A stretch of 64,000 bases of DNA from Amycolatopsis sp. 195334CR (GTDB taxonomy: Bacteria > Actinomycetota > Actinomycetes > Mycobacteriales > Pseudonocardiaceae). A program made the translations under genes and the position numbers. The stretch spans positions 434,001-498,000 of the forward strand of contig NZ_JAFJMJ010000003.1 of assembly GCF_017309385.1 (NCBI RefSeq). Direction: 5' to 3'. The notes below the pieces were generated by a model. That model had not been told where the DNA came from. It ran no database searches and saw only the letters and a program-made list of their open reading frames with translations. Positions 14,560 to 23,534 of the stretch are shown here, piece by piece. Every line of letters begins with the position of its first letter. Positions within the stretch are counted from its first letter, which is position 1.

Positions 14560-16653
14560 TCAGCTGACGGAGACCGGCGCCAGTTCGGCGGCCTGGCGCA
14601 ACGCCTCGATCATGCTACCGACCTCCGCGGTCCCGGTCCCGGCGATGTCGAACGCCGTGCCGTGGTCCACCGAGGTCCGGATCACCGGCAGGCCGACGGT
14701 GATGTTCACCCCGGCCTCGATGCCGAGCACCTTGACCGGCCCGTGCCCCTGGTCGTGGTACATCGCCACGATCAGGTCGTAGTCCCCGCGCCCGGCCAGG
14801 AAGAACGCGGTGTCCGCGGGCAGCGGCCCGCGCGCGTCGATCCCGTCGGCCCGCAGCTTCTCCAGCGCCGGCTCGATCTTCTCGGCTTCCTCGCCCGCGC
14901 CGAACAGGCCGTTCTCGCCCGCGTGCGGGTTGATCGCGCACACCCCGATGACCGGCGCGGCCACCCCGGACCCGCGCATCGCCTCGTACCCGCGCCGGAC
15001 GGTCCGCTCGACCAGGCCGGGCTCGATCCGCGCGATGGCGTCGATCAGCCCGATGTGCGTGGTCACGTGGATGACCTTGACCTTGGGCGTGGACAGCATC
15101 ATCGACACCTCCTCGGTGCCGGTCAGCGCGGCCAGCAGTTCGGTGTGCCCCGGGTACAGGTGCCCGGCCGCGTGCAGCGCCTCCTTGTTCAGCGGCGCCG
15201 TGCAGATCGCCTGCACCGCACCGGCCACCGCCAGCTCGGAGGCGACCCGCACGTACTGGTAGGCCGCCTCCCCCGCGACCGGGCTGAGCTTGCCCCACGG
15301 CAGGTCGGCGGGCAGCAGTCCGAGATCCACCACGTCGATGCGACCGCGTTCGAAACGGGCCTCGGCGGGCGAATCGACGGGCACTACCTCGACGGCCAGG
15401 CCGAGCAGCGCCGCGGCTTCCCGCAGCCGCCGCGCGTCTCCGATCACCACCGGGCGGCAGCGCTCGTACACCACCGGGTCGGCGAGCGCGCCGACGATGA
15501 CCTCCGGGCCGATACCGGCTCCGTCCCCCATGGTGACGGCGATGACGGGCAGGGTCGAACTCACAGGGCCTCCTGGTGCTGGGGTCTGGCGGAGATGGCG
15601 GGTGATCGCGAGCAGGCTGTCCTGGCCGCCGTGGCTGCCGGGCCGCGTCACGACCTCGATGCCGGTGTCGGTGCGCGAGTGCACCGCGCCGGGGTGGACC
15701 TGCCCGAGCAGGTCGAGCCGGGTCACGCCGAGCGCTTCGAGCACGCGGCGCGCGGTTTCGCCGCCGGTGAGCGCGAGCCGGACCCCGGGCGGCAGCTTCT
15801 GGACGGTGGTTGCGAGATGCGCGGTGAGCGCGCGGGCGCGTGCGGGATCGACCGGCCCCGGGCGCACGGTCAGCACCGCGCGGCCCCCGGTCAGGTCGAC
15901 CGTGACGTCGTCGAGCGTCTCCGGGTCCACTTCGACGACCGGAACGCCGTCGGCGGCGAGGAGTTCCACCTGCCGCCGCGCGCTCGGTTCCGCCGAGCCG
16001 ACCACAACCAGCACCGGCGCCGGACCGGGATCGCGCACCGAACCCGACGCCGGAGGAACCTGCCTGCCGAAAGCCGCCGCGAGACCGGCCGAACCGACCG
16101 CGGCCACTCCCGGGAACGGCCGCGCGGCCGCGGCCAGCAGGTCCAGATCCGCGTCCGTTTCCGCGTCGCACACGGCGATCTCCCCGGCGCGCGCGATCTG
16201 GGCGAGGAACTCCGGCAGCGCGGCCGAACGCACCGCGTGCAGGTCCACAAAGGACATCGGAAGGTCGCCGAGCGCTTCGGCGACGGTGTCCGGCCGGTGC
16301 TCACCAGGCCCGGGCGGGGCACCCGCGAAGACCACCCGGCCGCGGACGGTCGTGCGGCCCGCGACCGGCAGCGCGGGCGTGCACACCACGAGCCCGTCGC
16401 GCACATCGCGGATCCCGCGCACCATCGCGGCGACGTTCCCGCGCAGCAGCGAGTCGATCTTGAGGAAGAGGGGCGCGGAACCACCGGCCACCGCACGCAC
16501 CGCGGCGCGCGCGACCTCCGGTGAGGCCTGGCGGAGGTCGAGGTCCACTACACCCGATTCCTGCGCGAAACGCGCAAGATGTACCGAGGAGGACCGCAGC
16601 GCCAGGGCAGCTTCGGCAGCGCCACTGAGATCGTCTGCCATGGCCAGAAGCAC
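14560..16653 (-). CDS. Fused four-carbon acid sugar kinase (DUF1537) and PdxA-type 4-phosphate dehydrogenase
   Basis: About 697 residues in two enzymes. The first ~340 residues match the OtnK/DtnK/DenK kinase family: ADDLSGAAEAAL, KIDSLLRGNVAAM, GSAGLAAAFG and LALTGGETARRVLEALG. Residues ~360 to the end are PdxA-like: VTMGDGAGIGPEVI, metal-binding His residues in YPGHTELLA, AINPHAGENGLFG and MYHDQGHGPVK. In known pathways these two steps turn D-threonate or D-erythronate into dihydroxyacetone phosphate; here they share one chain. GTG 16653 is favoured over GTG 16662 because AGGAGG (16669-16664) is too close to the latter. Confidence 0.9.
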   Translation of the reverse strand: MLLAMADDLSGAAEAALALRSSSVHLARFAQESGVVDLDLRQASPEVARAAVRAVAGGSAPLFLKIDSLLRGNVAAMVRGIRDVRDGLVVCTPALPVAGRTTVRGRVVFAGAPPGPGEHRPDTVAEALGDLPMSFVDLHAVRSAALPEFLAQIARAGEIAVCDAETDADLDLLAAAARPFPGVAAVGSAGLAAAFGRQVPPASGSVRDPGPAPVLVVVGSAEPSARRQVELLAADGVPVVEVDPETLDDVTVDLTGGRAVLTVRPGPVDPARARALTAHLATTVQKLPPGVRLALTGGETARRVLEALGVTRLDLLGQVHPGAVHSRTDTGIEVVTRPGSHGGQDSLLAITRHLRQTPAPGGPVSSTLPVIAVTMGDGAGIGPEVIVGALADPVVYERCRPVVIGDARRLREAAALLGLAVEVVPVDSPAEARFERGRIDVVDLGLLPADLPWGKLSPVAGEAAYQYVRVASELAVAGAVQAICTAPLNKEALHAAGHLYPGHTELLAALTGTEEVSMMLSTPKVKVIHVTTHIGLIDAIARIEPGLVERTVRRGYEAMRGSGVAAPVIGVCAINPHAGENGLFGAGEEAEKIEPALEKLRADGIDARGPLPADTAFFLAGRGDYDLIVAMYHDQGHGPVKVLGIEAGVNITVGLPVIRTSVDHGTAFDIAGTGTAEVGSMIEALRQAAELAPVSVS
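16562..16577. promoter_or_regulatory. Operator copy A (TGCGC-N5-GCGCA), inside the kinase/PdxA gene
   Basis: TGCGC (16562-16566), GAAAC, GCGCA (16572-16576): perfect arms with a 5-bp spacer, about 80 bp inside the coding region. Same spacing and arms as the site at 16704-16720, so probably an auxiliary operator that could allow looping by the DeoR protein. Confidence 0.5.
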
Positions 16654-16680
16654 GGGAACCACACCTCCTCACGTATCGTC

Positions 16681-16697
16681 TTGCGCGAATCACGCTA
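16681..16697. promoter_or_regulatory. Operator copy B (degenerate), divergent promoter region
   Basis: TTGCGC (16681-16686), GAATC, ACGCTA (16692-16697). The left arm is perfect; the right arm matches GCGCAA only in part. It lies 7 bp from copy C in the same orientation and spacing. Confidence 0.4.
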
Positions 16698-16703
16698 TCG
16701 GTA

Positions 16704-16720
16704 TTGCGCATATCGCGCAA
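16704..16720. promoter_or_regulatory. Operator copy C, perfect inverted repeat between divergent sugar-acid operons
   Basis: TTGCGC (16704-16709) and GCGCAA (16715-16720) around ATATC. It sits 51 bp upstream of the kinase/PdxA start and 69 bp upstream of the binding-lipoprotein start, placed to control both directions. Proposed main DeoR site. Confidence 0.6.
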
Positions 16721-16788
16721 CCATGCCAGTGTGTCGTCGCAACAGGTCCTCCACGGGCGACGGCGCCCGCGGGTTACGGAGGTTCCAG

Positions 16789-18360
16789 ATGCAGACAGTG
16801 CTGTCGCACAGCGCGCTCTCCCGCAGAACCCTGCTCAAGGTTTTCGGCGGTGCCGTGGCGGCGGGTGCGCTCGGCGGGTGCGCCGGCCCCACCGGCGGCC
16901 CGCCACCGGGCGCGGTCACCCTCGGGCTCAACCGCTCGCTCGTCTCCCTCGACAACAAGCTCAACCAGTTCGACGCCGCGATCACCGTGCAGCGCGCGGT
17001 GCGCCAGGCGCTGACCAGGATCGGCCCCGAGCTCGCCCCGATCCCGGTGCTGGCCGACCGCTTCGAGCTGACCGCGCCGACGCAGTGGACGGTCCGGCTG
17101 CGCGAGGGCATCCGCTACTCCGACGGCACCGGCGTTCAGGTGGCCGATGTGGACACCGCGCTGAAGATGTACCGGCAGGTCAACGGTTCCTTCCTGGCCG
17201 CGTTCTTCCCCGAGTGGCCGGAGGTGGTCCAGCTCGACGAGCGCACCTTCACCCTGGAGACCGAACGCCCGCTGCCGGTGCTCGACTACCTGATGGCGAA
17301 CATCCTGCTCACCCCGGCCGCGGCGAACGTGCCCGAGGAACTGCAGACCGGGGTCGGCACCGGCCCGTACGTGGTCACCGCGTCGAACCGCGGCACCGGC
17401 GACTACACCTTGCGGCGCAACGAGAACTACTGGGGCCCGCGACCGCGCGTGGAGCAGGTGCGGGTCCGGTTCGTGCCCGAGGAATCGAGCCGGGTGGTCT
17501 CGCTGCGCTCCGGCGAACTCGACCTGATCGACACGATCACCCCCGACTCCGCCGAGCAGCTGCGCGGGCTGAAGGACATCCGCATCGACCAGGTGCGGGG
17601 CACCCGGATCAACCAGCTCTTCTACAACTTCCGCAAACCGCCGGACCACCCGCTGGCCAAACCGGCGGTGCGCCAGGCGCTGTCCCTCGCGGTGAACGGC
17701 GACCGGCTGGCCGGCGACATCCTGTCCGGCTCGGTCCGCCCGGCCACCGGCCCGGTCGCCGAGACGCTCAACGGCGCCGTCGCCTGCGGTACCTACGCCT
17801 ACGATCCCCGGCGCGCCAAGCAAATGCTCGAAGCCGAGGGCATCCACGACGGCGACCTGCGGGTCACGCTGATCTGGGAAACCGGCGAGTTCGCCGGGGA
17901 CACCAGCGTGATGGAGGCCGTGGTGCAGATGCTCGGCGAGATCGGCGTCCCGGTCACGCTGCGGCAGTTCGAGCCGGGTGGCGACATCTCCAGCTGGCGG
18001 CAGGGCCGGGCCGGGGACTGGGACATCCTCGGCAACGGGTACGCCTCCCCGGTCGGCGCGGCTTTGCCCATCCTGCAAGGGATGTACGGCGGCACGCCGG
18101 AACGCGAGCAGACCCGCGACACCTACCAGGGCTACGTCAACCCCGAGGTGATCGCGCTGCTGGAGCAGGCCTACGCCGAGGTCGACGCGCGGAAGCGGCA
18201 GGAGGTCACCGCCCGCGTCCAGCAGGTGATCTGGGATTCGTGGCCGAGCATGTGGGCGTTCGTGCCGAACTCGCTGCTGGCCTACCGGACCCGGGTGGCC
18301 GACGTGGCGCTGGAGGCGACGAACTCCTACGAGCTCGCGCGCATCGGGCTGGAGGCGTGA
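16789..18360 (+). CDS. Family-5 ABC solute-binding lipoprotein with twin-arginine signal
   Basis: 523 residues from ATG 16789, with GGAGGT six bases upstream. SRRTLLK is a Tat motif and GALGGC a lipobox (Cys31), so it is exported folded and lipid-anchored. The body follows the DppA/NikA pattern: LTRIGPELAPIPVLADRFEL, WTVRLREGIRYSDGTGV, NENYWGPRPRVEQVRVRFV, KPAVRQALSLAVNGDRLAG. Such proteins bind peptides, nickel complexes or oligosaccharides. With sugar-acid enzymes downstream, an acidic saccharide is the likelier ligand. First gene of the plus-strand operon. Confidence 0.92.
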   Translation: MQTVLSHSALSRRTLLKVFGGAVAAGALGGCAGPTGGPPPGAVTLGLNRSLVSLDNKLNQFDAAITVQRAVRQALTRIGPELAPIPVLADRFELTAPTQWTVRLREGIRYSDGTGVQVADVDTALKMYRQVNGSFLAAFFPEWPEVVQLDERTFTLETERPLPVLDYLMANILLTPAAANVPEELQTGVGTGPYVVTASNRGTGDYTLRRNENYWGPRPRVEQVRVRFVPEESSRVVSLRSGELDLIDTITPDSAEQLRGLKDIRIDQVRGTRINQLFYNFRKPPDHPLAKPAVRQALSLAVNGDRLAGDILSGSVRPATGPVAETLNGAVACGTYAYDPRRAKQMLEAEGIHDGDLRVTLIWETGEFAGDTSVMEAVVQMLGEIGVPVTLRQFEPGGDISSWRQGRAGDWDILGNGYASPVGAALPILQGMYGGTPEREQTRDTYQGYVNPEVIALLEQAYAEVDARKRQEVTARVQQVIWDSWPSMWAFVPNSLLAYRTRVADVALEATNSYELARIGLEA

Positions 18361-18361
18361 G

Positions 18362-19297
18362 GTGACCTCCTACCTCCTCAAGCGCCTCGGCCAGAGCGCG
18401 CTCGTCGTGCTGCTGACCGTGTCCACCGTCTTCGTGCTGATCCGGATGGCGCCGGGCGATCCGGCGACCGCCTTCGCCGCGCCGAACGCCACCGCCGAGG
18501 ACCTCGCGCGGATCCGGACCCAGCTGGGGCTCGACGGTTCGATCGCGTCGCAGTACCTGACCTTCCTCGGCCAGTTGTTCACCGGCGACCTGGGCACGTC
18601 GTACTCGTTCCGGGCGCCCGCGTTCGACGTGGTGCTCGACCGCGTGCCGTACACCATCACGCTGGCGCTCGCGGCGATCGGGCTGACCGCCGTGGTCGCG
18701 CTGCCGCTGGGCATCTGGATGGCCCGCCGCGCCGACACCCCGCGGGAGACCGGCGCGAACATCGCGGGCGTCGCCGCGCAGTCCATGCCGGAGTTCTGGA
18801 GCGGCGTCATGCTGCTCACCGTTTTCTCCGTGCTCATCCCGATCCTGCCCTCGTCCGGGTTCACCACCTGGGGCGGGCTGGTGCTGCCCGCGGTCACCGT
18901 GGCGCTGCTCCAGGTCGCGCTGATCTCCCGGCTGGTCCGCCGCGAGATGGTCACCAACCTGACCGCGCCCTACCTGACCGTGGCCCGCGCGCACGGCATC
19001 CCCGAACGCCGCCTGGTGTGGGGGTACGCGCTGGGCAACTCGGCGATCCCGGTGCTCACCGCGCTGGGCACGCGCTTCGCCGCGATGCTCAACGGCGTCG
19101 TGGTGGTGGAGGTCGTCTTCTCCTGGCCGGGCGTCGGCTCGCTCGTGGTGCGCGCGCTGGAGACCCGCGACTACCCGCTGATCCAGGCGACCGTGCTGGT
19201 CACCGCCGCGCTGGCGATCCTGGCCCAGCTCCTGATCGACCTGCTCTACCCGCTGCTCGATCCGCGGGTGCGCCTCGGAAAGGCGGCAGCACGATGA
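18362..19297 (+). CDS. DppB-type ABC permease
   Basis: 311 residues, six membrane helices. Begins at GTG 18362, two bases after the binding-protein stop. The N-terminal YLLKRLGQSALVVLLTVSTV with VLIRMAPGDPA, and the later TVARAHGIPERRLVWGYAL (the EAA coupling loop), are diagnostic of the first permease of peptide/nickel importers. It pairs with the permease at 19294, which overlaps it by 4 bp. Confidence 0.92.
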   Translation: MTSYLLKRLGQSALVVLLTVSTVFVLIRMAPGDPATAFAAPNATAEDLARIRTQLGLDGSIASQYLTFLGQLFTGDLGTSYSFRAPAFDVVLDRVPYTITLALAAIGLTAVVALPLGIWMARRADTPRETGANIAGVAAQSMPEFWSGVMLLTVFSVLIPILPSSGFTTWGGLVLPAVTVALLQVALISRLVRREMVTNLTAPYLTVARAHGIPERRLVWGYALGNSAIPVLTALGTRFAAMLNGVVVVEVVFSWPGVGSLVVRALETRDYPLIQATVLVTAALAILAQLLIDLLYPLLDPRVRLGKAAAR

Positions 19298-20184
19298 CGA
19301 CGGTGGAAGAACGTCCCAGCCGCGTGACGCCGAAGCAACTGCGCGACGCCGGGGTCACCCGCCGCTCCCGCACGGCCCGCGCCAAGATCCGGATCGGCGC
19401 GGTGCTGACCGGGCTGGTCGTGCTGCCGGTCGCGCTGGCCGACCTGCTGCCGATCCCCGACGCCAACGAGCAGAACCTGGGCGAGCGGCGGCTGCCACCG
19501 CTGACCGGCGGGCACCTGTTCGGCACCGACCAGCTCGGCCGCGACATGCTCGCCAGGGTGCTCGACGGCGGTCAGGTCTCGGTGCTGATCGGCGTGCTGG
19601 CGGTGGTGGTCTCCGGGTTGATCGGGCTGGCCGCCGGTGCCGCGGCCGGCTACTTCGGCGGCTGGGTGGACGCGGTGGTCTCACGGCTGCTCGAAGCCCA
19701 GATGTCCTTGCCGCTGCTGATGATGCTGTTGCTGGTGGTGGCCCTGTTCGGCCCGTCGGTGCCGGTGATCACCACGGTGATCGCGATCGCGCAGTGGCCG
19801 GAGGTGGCCCGGCTGACCCGGTCGATGGTGCTGGTCGAACGCGAGAAGCCGTACGTGGACGCGGCCCGCACGCTCGGGCTGACCCATACCGGCGTGCTGT
19901 TTCGCCACGTGGTGCCGAACGTGGTGCGCCAGACCAGCCTGGTGGTGCTCCTGCTGCTGGCGCAGGCGGTGCTGCTGGAAAGCGCGCTGAGCTACCTGGG
20001 CGCCGGGCCGGAACGCCCGTTCGCCACCTGGGGCCGGCTGATCTCCGACGGCCAGGACTACGTGACCACCTCGTGGTGGCTGGTCACCCTGCCCGGGCTG
20101 GTGATCGTGCTGCTGGTGGTCGGCGTGAACCTGCTCGGCGACGGACTGCGCGATCGACGGGGCCGGAAGGGAGCTGGCGCATGA
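19294..20184 (+). CDS. DppC-type ABC permease
   Basis: 296 residues from ATG 19294 (ATGA overlap with the upstream stop). The N-terminal cytoplasmic tail and single helix are followed by GTDQLGRDMLARVLDGG, then RSMVLVEREKPYVDAARTLG as EAA loop and ESALSYLGAGPERPFATWG, standard for the second permease of this transporter class. Confidence 0.92.
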   Translation: MTTVEERPSRVTPKQLRDAGVTRRSRTARAKIRIGAVLTGLVVLPVALADLLPIPDANEQNLGERRLPPLTGGHLFGTDQLGRDMLARVLDGGQVSVLIGVLAVVVSGLIGLAAGAAAGYFGGWVDAVVSRLLEAQMSLPLLMMLLLVVALFGPSVPVITTVIAIAQWPEVARLTRSMVLVEREKPYVDAARTLGLTHTGVLFRHVVPNVVRQTSLVVLLLLAQAVLLESALSYLGAGPERPFATWGRLISDGQDYVTTSWWLVTLPGLVIVLLVVGVNLLGDGLRDRRGRKGAGA

Positions 20185-20984
20185 GCAGGCTGGTGGAGCT
20201 GGAGGACTTCCAGGTCGAACTGGTCACCGACCGCGGGGTGGTCCGCGCGGTGGACGGGATCTCGCTGCACGTCGATCCCGGTGAGACGGTGACGCTGATC
20301 GGCGAGTCGGGTTCGGGCAAGTCGACCACGGCGATGGGCCTGCTCCGGTTGCTGCCGCCGGATCTGGCCGTGCTGTCCGGGAAGGCGCTGCTGGCCGGGC
20401 ACGACGTGGTGGCCGATCCGGCTGCGGTGACCGGGCTGCGCGGCCGGGTCGCCGGGCTGATCCCGCAGGACCCGATGACCGCGCTGAGCCCGGTGCACAC
20501 GATCGGCCGCAGGCTCACCGAACTGGTGCGCCTGCGACACGGCGGCAGCCGCCGCGAAGCCCGCGAGAAGGCGCGTGAGCTGCTGGAACGGGTGCACGTG
20601 CCCGATCCGGAACGGCTGCTCGACCGCTACCCGCACGAGCTCTCCGGCGGCCTGCAGCAACGCGTGCTGATCGCCTGCGCGCTGGTGGGCGAGCCGTCGC
20701 TGCTGATCGCCGACGAGCCGACCAGCGCGCTCGACGTGACCGTGCAGGCCGGGGTGCTGGACCTGCTGATGGAACTGCAGGAGCGGACCGGGGTGGCGAT
20801 CCTGATGATCACCCACGACCTCGGGGTGGCGCGCCTGGTGTCCGACCGGCTCCACGTGATGCGCCAGGGGCGGTTCGTCGAGAGCGGCGAGGTCGAGCAG
20901 GTCGTGCACGCGCCGGTCCACCCGTACCCGAAGCAGTTGCTGGCCGCCGTGCCGCGGCTCGCCGCGAAGGAGGTGCGGGCGTGA
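20181..20984 (+). CDS. DppD-type ABC transporter ATP-binding protein
   Basis: 267 residues from ATG 20181, overlapping the permease by 4 bp. Walker A GESGSGKST, signature ELSGGLQQRVLIACAL, Walker B LLIADEPTSALD, H-loop MITHDLG. It is shorter than typical DppD because the C-terminal oligopeptide/4Fe-4S extension is almost absent. One of two ATPases energising the importer. Confidence 0.92.
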   Translation: MSRLVELEDFQVELVTDRGVVRAVDGISLHVDPGETVTLIGESGSGKSTTAMGLLRLLPPDLAVLSGKALLAGHDVVADPAAVTGLRGRVAGLIPQDPMTALSPVHTIGRRLTELVRLRHGGSRREAREKARELLERVHVPDPERLLDRYPHELSGGLQQRVLIACALVGEPSLLIADEPTSALDVTVQAGVLDLLMELQERTGVAILMITHDLGVARLVSDRLHVMRQGRFVESGEVEQVVHAPVHPYPKQLLAAVPRLAAKEVRA

Positions 20985-21805
20985 CCGCCATCCTGAAGGT
21001 CGAAGACCTGGTCGTCGACTTCCCCGGCCGGGCGGGCCGGAAGTTCCGCGCGGTGTCCGGCGTCGGTTTCGAGCTGGGGCGCGGCCGGACGGTCGGCATC
21101 GTCGGTGAATCCGGCTGCGGCAAGAGCACCATCGCCCGCAGCATCGTCCGGCTGCAGCGGCCCACCTCGGGCCGCATCCTGCTCGACGGCACCGACATCA
21201 CGCACCTGTCCGAACGGCGGCTGCGGCCGCTGCGCGCCCGGGTGCAGATGATCTTCCAGGACCCGTACGCCTCGCTCGACCCGCACCTGACCGCGGGCGA
21301 GATCGTCGGCGAACCGCTGAAGCTGCGCGGAATGCGCGAGGGCCGCCGCCAGGCCGCGCGGGAGCTGCTGGACCGCGTCGAACTGCCGGAAAGCGCGCTG
21401 GACCGGCGGCCCGCCGAGTTCTCCGGCGGTCAGCGCCAGCGCATCGGCATCGCGCGGGCACTGGCGTGCCGGCCGGACGTGCTGGTCTGCGACGAGGCGA
21501 CCAGCGCGCTCGACGTGTCGGTGCAGGCCCAGGTCCTCGCGCTGCTCAAGAGCATCCAGGCCGAGACCGGCGTGGCCTACCTGGTCATCTCGCACAACCT
21601 CGGTGTGGTGCGGGATCTGGCCGACGAGGTGCTGGTGATGCGTCACGGCGAGGTGGTCGAGCACGGCCCCGCCGAGCGCGTGCTCACCGCACCCGAAGCC
21701 GGCTACACCCGCGCGCTGCGGGACGCGGCACTGGACCCGGCGGCCATCACCGGCCGCAAACCCCGGCACCTGCTCAGCGCCATCACCACGGAGAGGAATT
21801 CATGA
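20981..21805 (+). CDS. DppF-type ABC transporter ATP-binding protein
   Basis: 274 residues from GTG 20981 (GTGA overlap). Walker A GESGCGKST, Q-loop QMIFQDPYASLDPHLTAGE, signature FSGGQRQRIGIARAL, Walker B VLVCDEATSALD, H-loop VISHNLG. Second ATPase of the importer. Its stop overlaps the aldo-keto reductase start, tying transport and catabolism into one transcript. Confidence 0.92.
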   Translation: MTAILKVEDLVVDFPGRAGRKFRAVSGVGFELGRGRTVGIVGESGCGKSTIARSIVRLQRPTSGRILLDGTDITHLSERRLRPLRARVQMIFQDPYASLDPHLTAGEIVGEPLKLRGMREGRRQAARELLDRVELPESALDRRPAEFSGGQRQRIGIARALACRPDVLVCDEATSALDVSVQAQVLALLKSIQAETGVAYLVISHNLGVVRDLADEVLVMRHGEVVEHGPAERVLTAPEAGYTRALRDAALDPAAITGRKPRHLLSAITTERNS

Positions 21806-22746
21806 CACCCAGGCTGGTTCTCGGCACGATGACCTTCGGCGACACCGTCACCGCGGCCGACGCGGAGAAGATGCTGGACACCGCGCTCGACGCCGGGATC
21901 ACCGACGTGGACACGGCGAACGGGTACGCGAAGGGCACCACCGAGGAACTGCTCGCCCCGCTGCTCGCGCCCCGCCGCGACCGGATCCGGCTGGCCACCA
22001 AGGCGGGTATGCCGCACCCGGACGCCGGTACGCACTCACCGCTCTCCCCGGCCGGGCTGCGGTCCAGTGTGGACGGTAGCCTGCGCCGCCTCGGCGTGGA
22101 CCACATCGACCTGTTCTACCTGCACCAGCCGGACGGCGCGGCTCGCTTCGAGGACACCTTGGCCACCGTCGCCGAACTGGTCGAGGCGGGCAAGATCCGG
22201 CAGCTCGGCGTGTCGAACTTCGCCGCGTGGCAGATCGTCGAGCTGAACCGGGTGGCCGACCAGGTCGGTGCGCCGCGGCCGGTGGTGGCGCAGCAGCTGT
22301 ACAACCTGCTGGCGCGGCGGATCGACGAGGAGTACGCGGCGATGGCGGCCGCGACCGGGCTGGAGACGATGGTCTACAACCCGCTCGGCGGCGGCCTGCT
22401 CACCGGCAGGCACCGGTTCGACAGCGACCCGGCGGCCGGCCGGTTCGGCGACTCGGTGCTCGCCGAGATGTACCGGAAGCGCTACTGGGACGCGCAGTTG
22501 TTCGAGGCGGTCGAAGCGCTGGCCGCGATCGCCGACGGCGCCGGGATCCCGCCCACCGAACTGGCGCTGCGCTGGCTGCTCTCGCGGCCCGTGGTGAACG
22601 CGGTGCTGCTCGGCGCTTCCAAGCTCGACCACCTCCTCTCGAACATCGAGTCGTTCGGCCGCGGTCCGCTGCCCGAGGACGTCGTCGCCGCCTGCGACGA
22701 AGTGGGCGCGCGGCTGCGTGGCCCGATGCCCGCCTACAACCGCTGA
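21802..22746 (+). CDS. Aldo/keto reductase
   Basis: 314 residues from ATG 21802, preceded by GAGAGG. The catalytic tetrad is visible: Asp in TDVDTANGYAKG with the Tyr, Lys in RLATKAGM, and His in FYLHQPD. The C-terminal LLGASKLDHLLSNIES is the NADP(H) phosphate-binding region. It reduces an aldehyde or ketone, or runs as a dehydrogenase on a sugar. In this operon it probably acts on the imported sugar or on the aldehyde released by the aldolase. Confidence 0.9.
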   Translation: MTPRLVLGTMTFGDTVTAADAEKMLDTALDAGITDVDTANGYAKGTTEELLAPLLAPRRDRIRLATKAGMPHPDAGTHSPLSPAGLRSSVDGSLRRLGVDHIDLFYLHQPDGAARFEDTLATVAELVEAGKIRQLGVSNFAAWQIVELNRVADQVGAPRPVVAQQLYNLLARRIDEEYAAMAAATGLETMVYNPLGGGLLTGRHRFDSDPAAGRFGDSVLAEMYRKRYWDAQLFEAVEALAAIADGAGIPPTELALRWLLSRPVVNAVLLGASKLDHLLSNIESFGRGPLPEDVVAACDEVGARLRGPMPAYNR

Positions 22747-22766
22747 GAACAGGAGCAGTTTTTCCC

Positions 22767-23534
22767 ATGAGCGCACTGGAATTCGCCCGCAAGGTCCGGA
22801 GCCGGCAGCAGGCCGTCGGGTACTGGGTGGTGCTCGACGACCCGATCGCCACCGAACGGCTCGGCCGCCTCGGTTACGACTACGTGGCCGTGGACGCCCA
22901 GCACGGGCTGATCGCCTACGAGGGCATCCGCAACGCGATGCTGGCGATCGACGCCGGGGCCACGTCGGCGGCCATGGTGCGGGTCGAGCAGAACGACCCG
23001 TTCGCCATCGGCCGGGTGCTCGACGCCGGGGCGACCGGGGTGATCGTTCCGTTGATCGACAACGCCGAGGACGCCGCGGCGGCCGTGCGCGCCGCGCGGT
23101 ACCCACCCGAGGGCCGCCGGTCGTACGGGCCGATGCGGTCGCAGCTGCGCGTTGGCCCGACCCCCGCGGTGGCCAACGAATCCGTGCTGGTGCTGGCGAT
23201 GATCGAGACGCCGGAAGGGCTGGACAACGTCGACGAGATCGCCGCGACGCCCGGCGTCGACGGACTGTACGTCGGCCCGTCCGACCTTCGCCTCGCCGTG
23301 GGCGGGGCCACCTCGACCGATCCGGCCGTCGACGAGGTTTTCGAGCAGGCGGTGGAAAAGATCGCCAAGGCGGCCGAATCGGCGGGCATCGCGGCGGGCA
23401 TCCACACCCCGGCCGGCGAGGTCGCGAAGCGGCGGCTGGCGCAGGGGTACACCTTCGCCACGGTGGCCTGTGACCTCGTGCACCTGGAGCAGGCGGCCAG
23501 GGCGCACCTGCGGGCCGCGCGGGGTGAGCAGTGA
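22767..23534 (+). CDS. HpcH/HpaI-family aldolase (2-keto-3-deoxy acid type)
   Basis: 255 residues from ATG 22767. Catalytic His in VDAQHGL, Arg in MVRVEQND, and metal ligands Glu in LAMIETPEGLDNVDEI and Asp in YVGPSDLRL mark a class II pyruvate aldolase of the GarL/RhmA group. It cleaves a 2-keto-3-deoxy-sugar acid to pyruvate and an aldehyde, which matches the acid-sugar dehydratase at 25664. The chain length of the substrate is unknown. Its stop overlaps the next gene by 4 bp. Confidence 0.92.
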   Translation: MSALEFARKVRSRQQAVGYWVVLDDPIATERLGRLGYDYVAVDAQHGLIAYEGIRNAMLAIDAGATSAAMVRVEQNDPFAIGRVLDAGATGVIVPLIDNAEDAAAAVRAARYPPEGRRSYGPMRSQLRVGPTPAVANESVLVLAMIETPEGLDNVDEIAATPGVDGLYVGPSDLRLAVGGATSTDPAVDEVFEQAVEKIAKAAESAGIAAGIHTPAGEVAKRRLAQGYTFATVACDLVHLEQAARAHLRAARGEQ

